NCBI RefSeq assembly: GCF_943193125.1
Contig: NZ_CALPCX010000001.1
Location: 186,001-250,000, forward strand
Length of the DNA: 64,000 nt
Direction: 5' to 3'
DNA from: Adlercreutzia agrestimuris
Lineage (GTDB): Bacteria; Actinomycetota; Coriobacteriia; Coriobacteriales; Eggerthellaceae
The position numbers and the translations under genes were made by a program. The notes under the pieces were generated by a model. It did no database searches. It had not been told where the DNA came from and saw only the letters and a program-made list of their open reading frames with translations. The number at the start of each line of letters is the position of its first letter. The stretch's first letter is position 1. Shown in pieces: positions 9,221 through 18,791 of this stretch.

Positions 9221-9721
9221 ATGACAACCAAACATGAAACCGCCGAAAGCAAAACAACTAAACAAGCTACCGAGGTCGAAGAGGTGCAAGCTGTAAGCAT
9301 TGACGAGGAACCCACTGAAGCCAATGAGCCTGTTTACAAGCTCACTATCTCCGAAAATGTTGTTGAAAAAATCTCAGCAAAAGCCGTTCAAAAGGTTGAT
9401 GGCATTGTTGCTATGAAAGGTGGTCTTTTCTCCACTATCCAAGAAGGCCTTGGTGGTAGCTCTGAAACCAAAGGCGTCAGCGCCGACCTCCTTGACGACA
9501 ACTCTGTCAGTGTAGATTTAGATGTCATCTTAGAATATGGCAAGTCAGCTGTAGACATCTTCGAAAGCATCAAGGGTATAGTTGTTGAAGATGTTGAATC
9601 AATGACAGGTTTGCGCGTATCTGAACTGGTTGTCAATGTTGTTGATGTCATGAGTCAAGAAGAATACAACAAGAAGCGCAAGAAAACCGATGACGAAGAG
9701 GACGAGAACGAAGACGCTTAG
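9221..9721 (+). CDS. asp23: Asp23/Gls24 family envelope stress response protein
   Basis: 166 aa. The core YKLTISENVVEKISAKAVQKVDGIV and VDLDVILEYGKSAVDIF match the Asp23 domain (residues about 45-150). The N-terminal 40 residues are Glu/Thr-rich, and the C-terminus is a strongly acidic run after KKRKKTDD. It is a cytoplasmic protein that accumulates beneath the membrane through AmaP and responds to cell-wall stress. AAGGAGG lies just before the ATG. The gene is 36 bases after DUF2273 and 14 before the Mbeg1-like gene, consistent with one operon. Confidence 0.9.
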   Translation: MTTKHETAESKTTKQATEVEEVQAVSIDEEPTEANEPVYKLTISENVVEKISAKAVQKVDGIVAMKGGLFSTIQEGLGGSSETKGVSADLLDDNSVSVDLDVILEYGKSAVDIFESIKGIVVEDVESMTGLRVSELVVNVVDVMSQEEYNKKRKKTDDEEDENEDA

Positions 9722-9735
9722 AACGGATAGCCACC

Positions 9736-10908
9736 ATGAAACTTTTGGAGTACATTGACCAAAACCTTGCAACCTTTGACGAGTTGCCATTTACTCCACT
9801 TGATTCGGCGGCTCTCGCACTTTTTTGTATGGTGCGTTCTGATCTTTTAGTTCCACCGCTTCAAAGTCGTCTAGCCTTTGCCAACGAAGGCACGCTTGTC
9901 AAAAATGTTGAGGCGCACACGACAAAGCCTGCACACTTTTTGGATTTTGTACGCGCCGAGTTGTATCCGCGTCTGTTTGTTGGGCTAGAACCTTCAAAGT
10001 CTAAAGCACTCATGCTTGCACTTGCAGCAAGCCCACGATATAGAGACATGCTCGTACAAGATGCCCTTGACCTCTTTAATGTAGAGCGACAAACGCAGTT
10101 CTTTGCGGTGACCTATATACAGCCTGAATCGTTTGCTTATGTAGGTTTCCGCGGAACTGACGTTTCCTTTACGGGCTGGCGCGAAAACTTCAATATGGTT
10201 TTCTCTGAGGTAGTCCCATCCCAATTACAAGCGCTTCGCTACCTTGAAACAATTGCTCCCGACCTTCCTGACAAACTTTATATTGGCGGCCACTCCAAAG
10301 GGGGAAATCTAGCTGCCTATGCAGCACTCAACGCTCCGCGCGAAATACAAGATCGAATTGCTGGTGTGTTTTTGCACGATGCTCCTGGTTTTACCGCCGA
10401 CACCCTTGATCCAAAACTATGGGATCAGCTTGAAGGACGCGTGCATCGCAGCGTACCCCGTGAATCGTTTGTTGGCATGCTCATGAACACGCCCGTAGCA
10501 TATCGCGTTGTAGAAAGCGATGGCGTAGGCATTATGCAACACAGCACCTATACCTGGGAAGTTGATGAAAAGACCAATGACTTTGTATATCTGGACGCCC
10601 TCCAAGATAGAGCGCTTTATAACGCATCAGTATTTGACGTTTGGATGAGCCAATACTCAAATCAAGAAGCAGCTCAAATTACCGATGCGCTCTTTGAAGC
10701 AATTGAGGCTTCTGGCGCTCAAAATGCTACTGAAATTTTGTTTGCGGGTCCACACAGTATTGGTCTTATCGCTTCAGCAGCACGACATCTTGATCCTACC
10801 TCGCGCAACACACTGCTCAACGCGCTCGGCTCGCTCGCAAATATAGCAGGTGTGGGCATTGGACCGGAGCTTGCCGGTCGCATTACCCACACCTTCAAAA
10901 ACGCTTAA
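9736..10908 (+). CDS. Mbeg1-like (DUF2974) alpha/beta-hydrolase-fold protein
   Basis: 390 aa. The N-terminus (LLEYIDQNLATFDELPFTPLDSAALALF) and the centre YIGGHSKGGNLAAYAALN match DUF2974, a lipase-like fold. Ser in GHSKGG near residue 190 is the likely nucleophile; Asp (HDAPGF region) and His (PHSIGL, near 340) could complete a triad. No signal peptide is seen. The substrate is unknown, and an esterase acting on lipids is the general expectation. It is the last gene of the amaP-asp23 run, and its stop lies 10 bases from the convergent purL stop. Confidence 0.8.
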   Translation: MKLLEYIDQNLATFDELPFTPLDSAALALFCMVRSDLLVPPLQSRLAFANEGTLVKNVEAHTTKPAHFLDFVRAELYPRLFVGLEPSKSKALMLALAASPRYRDMLVQDALDLFNVERQTQFFAVTYIQPESFAYVGFRGTDVSFTGWRENFNMVFSEVVPSQLQALRYLETIAPDLPDKLYIGGHSKGGNLAAYAALNAPREIQDRIAGVFLHDAPGFTADTLDPKLWDQLEGRVHRSVPRESFVGMLMNTPVAYRVVESDGVGIMQHSTYTWEVDEKTNDFVYLDALQDRALYNASVFDVWMSQYSNQEAAQITDALFEAIEASGAQNATEILFAGPHSIGLIASAARHLDPTSRNTLLNALGSLANIAGVGIGPELAGRITHTFKNA

Positions 10909-10918
10909 GTTAAACAGC

Positions 10919-13900
10919 CTAGCCTGCGAAATAATCAACGCCAGCTTGGAAAATGGGCTGATAAGTTTCACCGGGAACATTCTTGTAGAGACCATATCCT
11001 GCACGCTCGGAATGTCCCATCTTGCCAAAGACACGACCATCAGGGCTGGTGATGCCCTCAATTGCCCAAACTGATCCGTTCGGGTTCACTGACAAATCCA
11101 AAGATGGTACACCAGCCTCATCAACATATTGCGTTGCAATTTGTCCTTGAGCCGCCATCTGCGCCAAAAGTTTAGGCGATGCAACAAAGCGTCCTTCGCC
11201 ATGACTAATTGCCACCGTATGAATATCCCCTACTTGGCATCGTGCAAGCCACGGGGAGAGATTAGATGCAACGCGCGTATGTACAAGTCGGCTTTGATGG
11301 CGACCAATCTCATTAAAGGTTAACGTCGGGCAATCTTCATCCATAGGACGAATATCACCATAAGGCACCAATCCAAGCTTTACCAACGCCTGGAAACCAT
11401 TGCAGATACCAAGCATGAGACCATCACGATTTTGCAGCAAGTCACGAACTGCTTCAGTTACTTCAGGCGAACGGAAGAAGGCAGTGATGAATTTCGCCGA
11501 ACCATCAGGCTCATCGCCACCAGAAAAACCACCTGGCAGCATAATGATTTGCGAATTGCGAATTGCCTCAACAAGCGCCTTAGTACTCTCTGCAACTGCA
11601 GCGGGCTCTAAGTTATTGATGACAAGCGTTTGCGCAACTGCACCAGCACGCTCAAAAGCTTGTGCGGTATCAAACTCACAGTTTGTGCCTGGGAAAACCG
11701 GAATGATAACGCGCGGTTTTGCAATGACGCCGTTATACGTAAGCGGCATACCACCTTCAAAGGTTTGCGTTGGCACAGCTTCAAGGGTGTCTGCATCAGC
11801 GCTGCGATACGGGAATACCGACTCAATAGATCCTTCCCAAAGCTCTTGCAGTGCTGTCAAATCTACATGTTGACCAGCGCAAACAAATTCATAGGCTTCA
11901 GTGGTAACACCCAAGCGCTCAACTGAAACACCCGGTACTGACTCCGGCATATCCGCACCTTCTGCCAGCTCCACAACAAAGCTGCCATAAGCGGGCTTGA
12001 AAAGCGATGCAACGGAAATCTCATCTTCGCAGATAATGCCATAGGTATTGCCCACGCACATCTTGAACAATGTTTCAGCCACTGCGCCATAGCCCGGCGT
12101 AGCGCTTGCCAGCACCGCGCCCTCTTTAATAAGCGACGTCACAAGATCCATAGCAGCATTTTGCGCATCAGCCTGCGCAATAAGCGGCTGCTCCTCAGAC
12201 GCAGCAGGCGTAATACGAACTACCACATGACCTGCGCCTTTAAATTCAGGCGAAACAATGGTGTCAACCGAGGTAACCGCAGTTGCAAACGACACAAGCG
12301 TCGGCGGTACATCCAGAGATTCAAACGAACCAGACATGGAATCCTTGCCGCCAATAGCGCCCACCTGTAAATCAATCTGGGCTTGCAAAGCGCCCAATAC
12401 CGATGCCATAGGTTTACCCCAACGCTCGGGATCAGTGCGAAGGCGCTCAAAATACTCTTGGAACGTCAGATACATATCACTGCGCGAAAAGCCAGTAGCC
12501 ACCAAACGTGCAACGCTCTCGACAACAGCTAAATATGCACCAACATACTGATTGGCTTCGCTCAAGTAAGGATTAAAGCCCCATGCCATACCCGAACAGG
12601 TAGTTGTCTCCCCCAGCACAGGCAGCTTTGCCACCATAGCCTGCGAAGGCGTAAGTTGCGTCTTGCCACCAAAGGGCATAAGAACCGTAGCAGCACCAAT
12701 GGTTGAGTCGAAACGCTCTGAGAGGCCCTTATTGGAAGCAATGTTGAGGTCGCCCACCACCGCTTTCATGCGCTCTTCAAGCGTTTGCGAATCATCACCC
12801 CATGTCACTGGGTACTCTCCACCAGCAACAACACGCACAGACTGATGCTTAGGAGCACCATTTGATGCCAAGAAATCACGACTTACATCAACGATGGTTT
12901 GGTCGTTCCACACCATGCGAACACGCGGTTGTTCCGTAACCGTTGCAATAGGGGTAGCTTCAAGGTTTTCTTCGTGTGCAAGTGCAATAAAGGCATCAAC
13001 GTCTTCAGCAGCAAGGGCAACCGCCATACGCTCTTGAGACTCAGAGATAGCAAGCTCAGTGCCATCAAGACCTTCATATTTTTTCGGCACGCGATTCAAA
13101 TCAATGAAGAGACCGTCAGCTAATTCGCCAACCGCAACTGAAACGCCACCTGCGCCAAAGTCATTGCAGCGCTTAATCATCTGACAAGCATCTTTACGTC
13201 TAAACAAGCGTTGAATTTTGCGCTCAACAGGCGCATTACCCTTTTGAACCTCGGCACCACAGCTCTCAAGTGATTCGGTATTGTGCGCTTTTGAAGAACC
13301 GGTTGCGCCGCCGATGCCATCGCGACCGGTGCGGCCACCCAAAAGCACAATAACATCCCCAGCAACTGGCGTTTCGCGACGAACGTGATCTGCAGGTGTA
13401 GCACCAACAACTGCGCCAATCTCCATACGCTTAGCAGCATAACCAGGGTGATACAGTTCGTTTACCTGGCCTGTTGCAAGACCAATCTGGTTACCATATG
13501 ACGAATACCCTGCAGCGGCTGTAGTCACCAACTTACGCTGCGGTAACTTGTGCGCCAGCGTTTGTTCAACTGGAACGGTTGGATCAGCAGCACCAGTAAC
13601 ACGCATAGCTTGATAGACATAGCTACGACCTGAAAGCGGGTCGCGAATAGCGCCACCAACACAGGTAGCTGCTCCACCAAATGGCTCAATCTCGGTAGGA
13701 TGATTGTGGGTTTCATTTTTGAACAAGTAGAGCCAATCTTGCTCTTCGCCATCCACATCAACTTTCACCTTAACCGTGCAAGCGTTGATCTCCTCCGACT
13801 CATCAAGTCCGGTCAAAATACCTTGAGCTTTCAACCAACGTGCACCAATTGTGCCCATATCCATCAGGCAAAGTGGCTTTTCGTCACGACCGAGCTCATG

Positions 13901-14659
13901 ACGCAAAGCAAGATAGTTCTCAAACGCTGCCTTGACCGCGGCATCCTCAATCTCGATGTTTTCGAGCACGGTACCAAAGGTGGTATGACGACAATGATCC
14001 GACCAATAGGTATCAATCATCTTGATTTCAGTAATGGTCGGAATACGACCTTCCTGGCGGAAATACTCCTGGCAAAACTGCAGATCAGCAAGATCCATAG
14101 CCAGGCCTCTTTCGGACAAGAAGTTCTCCAAATCAGCGTCGGAAAAGTCCAAAAAGCCCTCAACGCTTTCAACCATTTCAGGTTGTGGCTGATCAAGAAG
14201 CAAGGTAGAAGGAAGCGCAAGGCTTGCCTCGCGCGCTTCAATAGGATTGATGACATAGCGCTTAATGGCATCAACGTCAGCTTCGCTGAGAGAACCTGAC
14301 AAGATATATACGCGTGCGTTACGCACCAGCGGGCGCTCACCTTGACTGATTAGCTGAATGCATTCACTTGCAGAATCTGCACGCTGATCAAACTGACCAG
14401 GCAATGGCTCAACGGCAAAGACGATATCATCAACAGGCACGACAAACCCATCGCTTGCCACATCACTTTGCGGTTCACTAAAAACCGTCGGGACACACTG
14501 AGCAAAGAGCTCTTCGCCTATGCCCTCAACGTCGTAGCGATTCAAAATACGCACCGACTCAAGGCCTTTTATACCCAAAATATCTTGCAGCTCATGCGTG
14601 AGCGCACGAGCCTCAACATCAAATCCTGGCTTCTTCTCAACGTAAACGCGTGAGACCAT
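10919..14659 (-). CDS. purL: Phosphoribosylformylglycinamidine synthase, single-chain
   Basis: 1246 aa. The fourth step of purine synthesis: FGAR to FGAM with ATP and glutamine. This is the long single-chain form, holding in order a PurS-like N-terminus, two AIRS-like domains (including FNKNETHNHPTEIEPFGGAATCVGG and GGKDSMSGSF) and a class I glutamine amidotransferase. In the last domain PGGFSGGDE is followed by LGICNGFQAL with the nucleophile Cys near residue 1085, and SHGEGRF. The start is ATG 14659 after AAAGGGGGATCA. purC lies two genes upstream and purB elsewhere in the window. Confidence 0.97.
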   Translation of the reverse strand: MVSRVYVEKKPGFDVEARALTHELQDILGIKGLESVRILNRYDVEGIGEELFAQCVPTVFSEPQSDVASDGFVVPVDDIVFAVEPLPGQFDQRADSASECIQLISQGERPLVRNARVYILSGSLSEADVDAIKRYVINPIEAREASLALPSTLLLDQPQPEMVESVEGFLDFSDADLENFLSERGLAMDLADLQFCQEYFRQEGRIPTITEIKMIDTYWSDHCRHTTFGTVLENIEIEDAAVKAAFENYLALRHELGRDEKPLCLMDMGTIGARWLKAQGILTGLDESEEINACTVKVKVDVDGEEQDWLYLFKNETHNHPTEIEPFGGAATCVGGAIRDPLSGRSYVYQAMRVTGAADPTVPVEQTLAHKLPQRKLVTTAAAGYSSYGNQIGLATGQVNELYHPGYAAKRMEIGAVVGATPADHVRRETPVAGDVIVLLGGRTGRDGIGGATGSSKAHNTESLESCGAEVQKGNAPVERKIQRLFRRKDACQMIKRCNDFGAGGVSVAVGELADGLFIDLNRVPKKYEGLDGTELAISESQERMAVALAAEDVDAFIALAHEENLEATPIATVTEQPRVRMVWNDQTIVDVSRDFLASNGAPKHQSVRVVAGGEYPVTWGDDSQTLEERMKAVVGDLNIASNKGLSERFDSTIGAATVLMPFGGKTQLTPSQAMVAKLPVLGETTTCSGMAWGFNPYLSEANQYVGAYLAVVESVARLVATGFSRSDMYLTFQEYFERLRTDPERWGKPMASVLGALQAQIDLQVGAIGGKDSMSGSFESLDVPPTLVSFATAVTSVDTIVSPEFKGAGHVVVRITPAASEEQPLIAQADAQNAAMDLVTSLIKEGAVLASATPGYGAVAETLFKMCVGNTYGIICEDEISVASLFKPAYGSFVVELAEGADMPESVPGVSVERLGVTTEAYEFVCAGQHVDLTALQELWEGSIESVFPYRSADADTLEAVPTQTFEGGMPLTYNGVIAKPRVIIPVFPGTNCEFDTAQAFERAGAVAQTLVINNLEPAAVAESTKALVEAIRNSQIIMLPGGFSGGDEPDGSAKFITAFFRSPEVTEAVRDLLQNRDGLMLGICNGFQALVKLGLVPYGDIRPMDEDCPTLTFNEIGRHQSRLVHTRVASNLSPWLARCQVGDIHTVAISHGEGRFVASPKLLAQMAAQGQIATQYVDEAGVPSLDLSVNPNGSVWAIEGITSPDGRVFGKMGHSERAGYGLYKNVPGETYQPIFQAGVDYFAG

Positions 14660-14687
14660 TGATCCCCCTTTAGGTGTAATCTAAACG

Positions 14688-15365
14688 CTATTTTGATGCG
14701 GTAGTACTATCCTCATTAGCGGCATTCTCTGCTTTTGCCGCTTCTTTCTGAGCCTTTTTCTGAGCGCGCGTCTCTTCTGCCTTTGAAAGCCTAAACCCGC
14801 TTCCAAACAAACCGCGCGGCTTAGCTGCAGGCTCTGCCTCTTTTGCTTCAGCAGCTGCAGCCTGCGCCTTCTTCTGCGCAGCGCGTGCTTGCTTTTCTGC
14901 AGCGTGCGCCTCTTTGCTCTTCTTTGATTCCATTTCCGCTTGATATTCACGGCGAAGCTTGCGAACCTTGCGAAGATCCACGTAAAGGGCGCCGAAGATG
15001 CACAGATAAGCCGTGATCAGCATGCCAAAGGCAACCGCATCGGGCACATGTCCTTGAATGAGCCATGACAAAGCGGTAAAGACCACAGCAGCAATCAAAA
15101 GACCCCACCACAAACGCTTCGTGCGCTTAAACTCTTCTGTTGGTGGATTGTAGTATTTACGATCAAGCTGCGCTTGCTTAGCACGCTCAGCACGTTCACG
15201 GGCTTTACGCTCTTGTTTCTTTTCCTTCTTTGACTTGGTAGTAGGCTCTAAACGAACTGATGATGCCGCCTTTGTTTTAGGCTTCATGGAAGCGGCGCTT
15301 TTTCGCGTCTGACCAAGCTTTTCATCAGTGTTATAACGATCGTTTAGGGGGTTGCGTTGACTCAT
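14688..15365 (-). CDS. Hypothetical coiled-coil membrane protein
   Basis: 225 aa, not recognised. Residues 1-75 are Lys/Arg-rich and polar. Two close transmembrane helices follow (about 80-98 and 104-122, WWGLLIAAVVFTALSW and AFGMLITAYLCIFGALYV). The rest is a long Ala/Lys/Glu helix with heptad character (EKQARAAQKKAQAAAAEAKE). Both ends are probably cytoplasmic. It lies between purC and purL, with gaps of 20 and 28 bases, so it is co-transcribed with purine genes. Nothing in the sequence ties it to purine synthesis; membrane-associated assembly is only a guess. Confidence 0.6.
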   Translation of the reverse strand: MSQRNPLNDRYNTDEKLGQTRKSAASMKPKTKAASSVRLEPTTKSKKEKKQERKARERAERAKQAQLDRKYYNPPTEEFKRTKRLWWGLLIAAVVFTALSWLIQGHVPDAVAFGMLITAYLCIFGALYVDLRKVRKLRREYQAEMESKKSKEAHAAEKQARAAQKKAQAAAAEAKEAEPAAKPRGLFGSGFRLSKAEETRAQKKAQKEAAKAENAANEDSTTASK

Positions 15366-15386
15366 GATGCTCCTCTAGATACCTCT

Positions 15387-16265
15387 CTAGCGCACCGGCT
15401 CAAACGGTTTGCCGGTGATTTTTTCATATGCTTGAATATACTTTTCGCTCGTTTTATCAATAATCTCTTGCGGAAGACGCGGCGGATTGCCCGTACGATC
15501 CCAGTTGGCATTAAGCCAATCGCGCACAAACTGCTTGTCGAAAGAGGGCTGATCGCAGCCAGGCTCATACTCATCACCCGGCCAAAAGCGTGAAGAGTCG
15601 GGCGTCAAAACTTCATCAGCTAGAATAACTTGACCATCTAATACGCCAAATTCAAACTTGGTATCCGCAATAATGATGCCCTGCTTCTCCGCATGGTCGC
15701 GCGCGGTTTCGTATACGCGAATGGAAAGATCGCGCAGTTTGGTGGCATTTTCTTCGCCAATGATTTCTGCGCAGCGCTCAAAGCTGATGTTCTCATCATG
15801 ATCGCCAATTTCAGCTTTCGTTGATGGCGTAAAGATAGGAGCCGGCAGCTGAGAAGAGTTGATCAAGCCCTCAGGCAATTCGATACCACAAACGGTACCT
15901 TCTTTCTCGTACTCCTTCAGGCCGCTGCCTGCCAAATAACCGCGTACAATGCACTCGGTGGGGAACATATCAGCCTTCTTGACCAACATGAACCGACCCG
16001 CCAGATAATCAGCATAAGGCTTGAACTGCTCAGGAAGATCCTCAACATCACAAGAGATGAGATGGTTTTCCACCACGCCATCCAACAGCTCAAACCAGAA
16101 GCGCGAAATCTGGGTGAGCACCTGTCCCTTATAGGGAATCTCGTCTTCAAGAATATAGTCAAAAGCAGAAATACGATCAGTTGCAACAAGCAATAGCGAG
16201 TCACCCAGATCATACAAATCGCGAACTTTTCCTTGTGCATCAGGCTTGATATCAATGCCAGACAT
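15387..16265 (-). CDS. purC: SAICAR synthetase
   Basis: 292 aa from ATG 16265, which follows AGAAAGGGAAG; the longer frame (22 more codons) lacks a site. It joins CAIR and aspartate with ATP to give SAICAR. GKVRDLYDLGDSLLLVATDRISAFD near the N-terminus and LADEVLTPDSSRFW are family signatures. The enzyme is cytosolic. It is followed by the coiled-coil protein and purL on the same strand. The histidine-kinase gene stops 108 bases upstream, so a separate promoter is possible. Confidence 0.96.
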   Translation of the reverse strand: MSGIDIKPDAQGKVRDLYDLGDSLLLVATDRISAFDYILEDEIPYKGQVLTQISRFWFELLDGVVENHLISCDVEDLPEQFKPYADYLAGRFMLVKKADMFPTECIVRGYLAGSGLKEYEKEGTVCGIELPEGLINSSQLPAPIFTPSTKAEIGDHDENISFERCAEIIGEENATKLRDLSIRVYETARDHAEKQGIIIADTKFEFGVLDGQVILADEVLTPDSSRFWPGDEYEPGCDQPSFDKQFVRDWLNANWDRTGNPPRLPQEIIDKTSEKYIQAYEKITGKPFEPVR

Positions 16266-16373
16266 ACGCTTCCCTTTCTCCATGTGATCAGTTTTCTGCC
16301 AGACAAACCCGCAGCCATGCGAAAATGCCAAGCATTTCTCTGTTTACTCCCTTATAGCTTTCGCTATTATCAA

Positions 16374-17930
16374 CTATTTCATATCTTTTCGCGACTTCCC
16401 CCGCGATTTATGTGGTTTGAGGTTTCGGGAAGCATCATCTTGGTAAAGCGGGATGTGAATGGTGAAACATGCCCCCTTGTTCTTGACACCCTCAACCTGC
16501 ACCCATCCATTATGACGATCCACAATCTCTTTTACCACCGACAAGCCAATTCCAAGACCGCCGCTTTCTCGCGTGCGTCCCGCATCAGCTCTCCAGAAGC
16601 GCGAAAATACCATCTTTGCTTCCTCGGGTGAAAGACCAATACCAGTATCAGCTACTTGAATGGCGGCCATGGTATCAGTTGCATACACACGCACAAAGAT
16701 CCTGCCACCTTCTGGCGTATAACGAACAGCATTCGATATAAGATTTGCGGCAGCCTGACGAATCATATCTGCGTCACCACGTACCCGAACGCCCGGTTCC
16801 ATCTCATAGGTAAGCGTCAGCCCTGAGTCTGCTACAAATGCCTCATGGGTAGCAACAATTGATTCAAGAAGCTGCCCAACATCAACAACTTCCATCTTGA
16901 TAGGAGTTGAACGATTCTCAAGGCGCGACAACTTCAAAATTGCATCCACAAGTCGGCTCAAGCGTTGCACCTCAGAATTGACCGTCTCCAGACGCTCTTC
17001 GTCTGCTTCAAAAACACCATCGACCATGGCCTCTACCGTAGACTGAATAGCCATAAGCGGTGTACGCAGCTCATGCGCTACGTCGGTCGTCAAACGTCGC
17101 TCTAGGTCGCGGTCCTTTTCAACCGAATCGGCCATTTCGTCAAAGGTTTCACCTAAACGCGCAATCTCATCATCACCGTGTAGTTTAGTGCGCGCAGACA
17201 GATCGCCTTCTTTGATAGCCTTCGCTGTTGTAGTCATACGATTGATCGGGCTTACCAGGGCGCGTGCGAACAAAAAGCCAATACATGAGGCCAAAACAAT
17301 AGCAAGACCTGCGGCAAAGATCATTGCTTGGTAAGAATTCTCACGAAATTCCTCGTCAGAGCGTGTAAGAAGCATGTCCGAACCATATACCCATACACGC
17401 ACTGAGCCAACCGCTACGCCATCTACAACAATGGGACACGTCTCAATACCTTCAGCGTTTGCAGGAGGTGCCAGCGTTCTTCCAGAGCCTGCCATGTCAT
17501 CTTCAACTTTGACCGCCGCTGAATCATACACAATGCGATGATCAAGGTTGTCAGAAACCAAAATACCAACGCCCGAAGAGGTGCTTTCAGCATATTGGGC
17601 AATTTGAATAACTTCAGGACAGTACAGCGTCCCTTCCCCTTTATATACCTTTTCTATGCTTCCCGCCAAACTCTGCGCCAGAGACGACATGTTCTCTTGT
17701 GTGTATGTCTGAAAATGCTGTTCCCATACAAACGAAAGAACGCCCAAAGCAATAAGGGCGGTCATAGCAGCAATAAGCGCAAAAGTTGCCGTTACGCGTG
17801 TGGTATACGTCAAACGAGCCCACGGCCAGCGAGAATGCTTAGCTCCTGTGGGCTCATGATGTATATCGGAAGCTCCTGATGACTCAGAAGACGGTACCGT
17901 TTTTGTTTCAGTTTCTATTTGCGAGGTCAC
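16374..17930 (-). CDS. HAMP-domain sensor histidine kinase
   Basis: 518 aa. A polar N-terminus, one transmembrane helix (about 45-67), an extracytoplasmic sensor of about 115 residues containing a lone Cys (LYCPEV), a second helix (about 195-215), HAMP (to 268), a DHp domain with VAHELRTPLMAIQ (His near 286) and an HATPase domain (NLISNAVRYTPEGG, VADTGIGLSPEE, ESGGLGIGLS). It autophosphorylates on His and passes the phosphate to the regulator encoded 29 bases upstream. The stimulus is unknown. The annotated GTG at 17930 has no clear ribosome site, so the start is uncertain by a few codons. Confidence 0.92.
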   Translation of the reverse strand: MTSQIETETKTVPSSESSGASDIHHEPTGAKHSRWPWARLTYTTRVTATFALIAAMTALIALGVLSFVWEQHFQTYTQENMSSLAQSLAGSIEKVYKGEGTLYCPEVIQIAQYAESTSSGVGILVSDNLDHRIVYDSAAVKVEDDMAGSGRTLAPPANAEGIETCPIVVDGVAVGSVRVWVYGSDMLLTRSDEEFRENSYQAMIFAAGLAIVLASCIGFLFARALVSPINRMTTTAKAIKEGDLSARTKLHGDDEIARLGETFDEMADSVEKDRDLERRLTTDVAHELRTPLMAIQSTVEAMVDGVFEADEERLETVNSEVQRLSRLVDAILKLSRLENRSTPIKMEVVDVGQLLESIVATHEAFVADSGLTLTYEMEPGVRVRGDADMIRQAAANLISNAVRYTPEGGRIFVRVYATDTMAAIQVADTGIGLSPEEAKMVFSRFWRADAGRTRESGGLGIGLSVVKEIVDRHNGWVQVEGVKNKGACFTIHIPLYQDDASRNLKPHKSRGKSRKDMK

Positions 17931-17959
17931 AACGATCGTTTCTTAGCGTACGACGCAAA

Positions 17960-18670
17960 CTATTGGCCAGCTTTGGTAGGATCTTCAAAGCGGTATCCCA
18001 CACCATGCACGGTATGCAGCCACTTAGGATTACGAGGATTGTCGCCAATCTTGGCACGAAGATTTTTCACGTGCGAGTCAATAGTGCGCTCGTAGCCTTC
18101 AAAATCATAGCCGAGAACTTTTTCCACCAGCTCCATGCGAGAATAGACGCGGCCCGGATAGCGAGACAATGTGGTGAGCAGTTTAAACTCAGACGCAGTG
18201 AGATCAATCTCTTCACCCGAAACCAACACTTTGTGACCAGAAACGTCAATGGTTAATTCGCCAAATTCAAGTACCTCACGCTGCGGCTCCGAATCAGCAT
18301 GAACACGACGAAGCAGCGCACGTGAACGTGCAACCAACTCGCGCGGACTAAAAGGCTTGACAAGATAGTCATCTGCGCCCAGCTCAAGACCGATAATACG
18401 ATCTTCTACTTCACCTTTTGCAGTCAGCATGATGATGGGCACATCGGAATTGTCGCGAATTGCGCGGCACACAGCCTCACCAGGTACGCGCGGCAACATA
18501 AGGTCCAAGATTACGAGGTCAAAGTGATGTTTAGAAAACTCTTCAAGAGCTTCATGACCGTCACCTACAGCAGTTACCCAATAGTTCTCACGCTCAAGAT
18601 AAGCCGTAACCGCATCACGAATGGCTTTTTCATCTTCAACAAGCAAGATGCGACGTGTTTCATTACTCAT
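17960..18670 (-). CDS. OmpR-family response regulator
   Basis: 236 aa from ATG 18670, which has AAGGAG seven bases upstream; the open frame runs 41 codons further without support. The receiver domain begins RRILLVEDEKAIRDAV, with the phospho-acceptor Asp in LVILDLMLPRV and Lys in YLVKPFSPRE. The C-terminal winged helix (SEFKLLTTLSRYPGRVYSR to GYRFEDP) binds DNA. It is operonic with the downstream histidine kinase and is divergent from the Tat-secreted protein at 18792, a possible target because the 121-base intergenic region is shared. Confidence 0.94.
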   Translation of the reverse strand: MSNETRRILLVEDEKAIRDAVTAYLERENYWVTAVGDGHEALEEFSKHHFDLVILDLMLPRVPGEAVCRAIRDNSDVPIIMLTAKGEVEDRIIGLELGADDYLVKPFSPRELVARSRALLRRVHADSEPQREVLEFGELTIDVSGHKVLVSGEEIDLTASEFKLLTTLSRYPGRVYSRMELVEKVLGYDFEGYERTIDSHVKNLRAKIGDNPRNPKWLHTVHGVGYRFEDPTKAGQ

Positions 18671-18791
18671 AGGAAACTCCTTGTTCGGTATAAGCACAGT
18701 AATTAAAAGCAACTGAGTCTTGTTTGCGTTTATTGTATCAATTTGTGTGCAGACCTCCAAAACCTGTGCAGGAAATGACACAATAACCACC

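Noticed and set aside
13700..14299. Plus-strand open frame of 199 codons
   Set aside because: It lies entirely antisense to purL, which is intact, and has no ribosome site.
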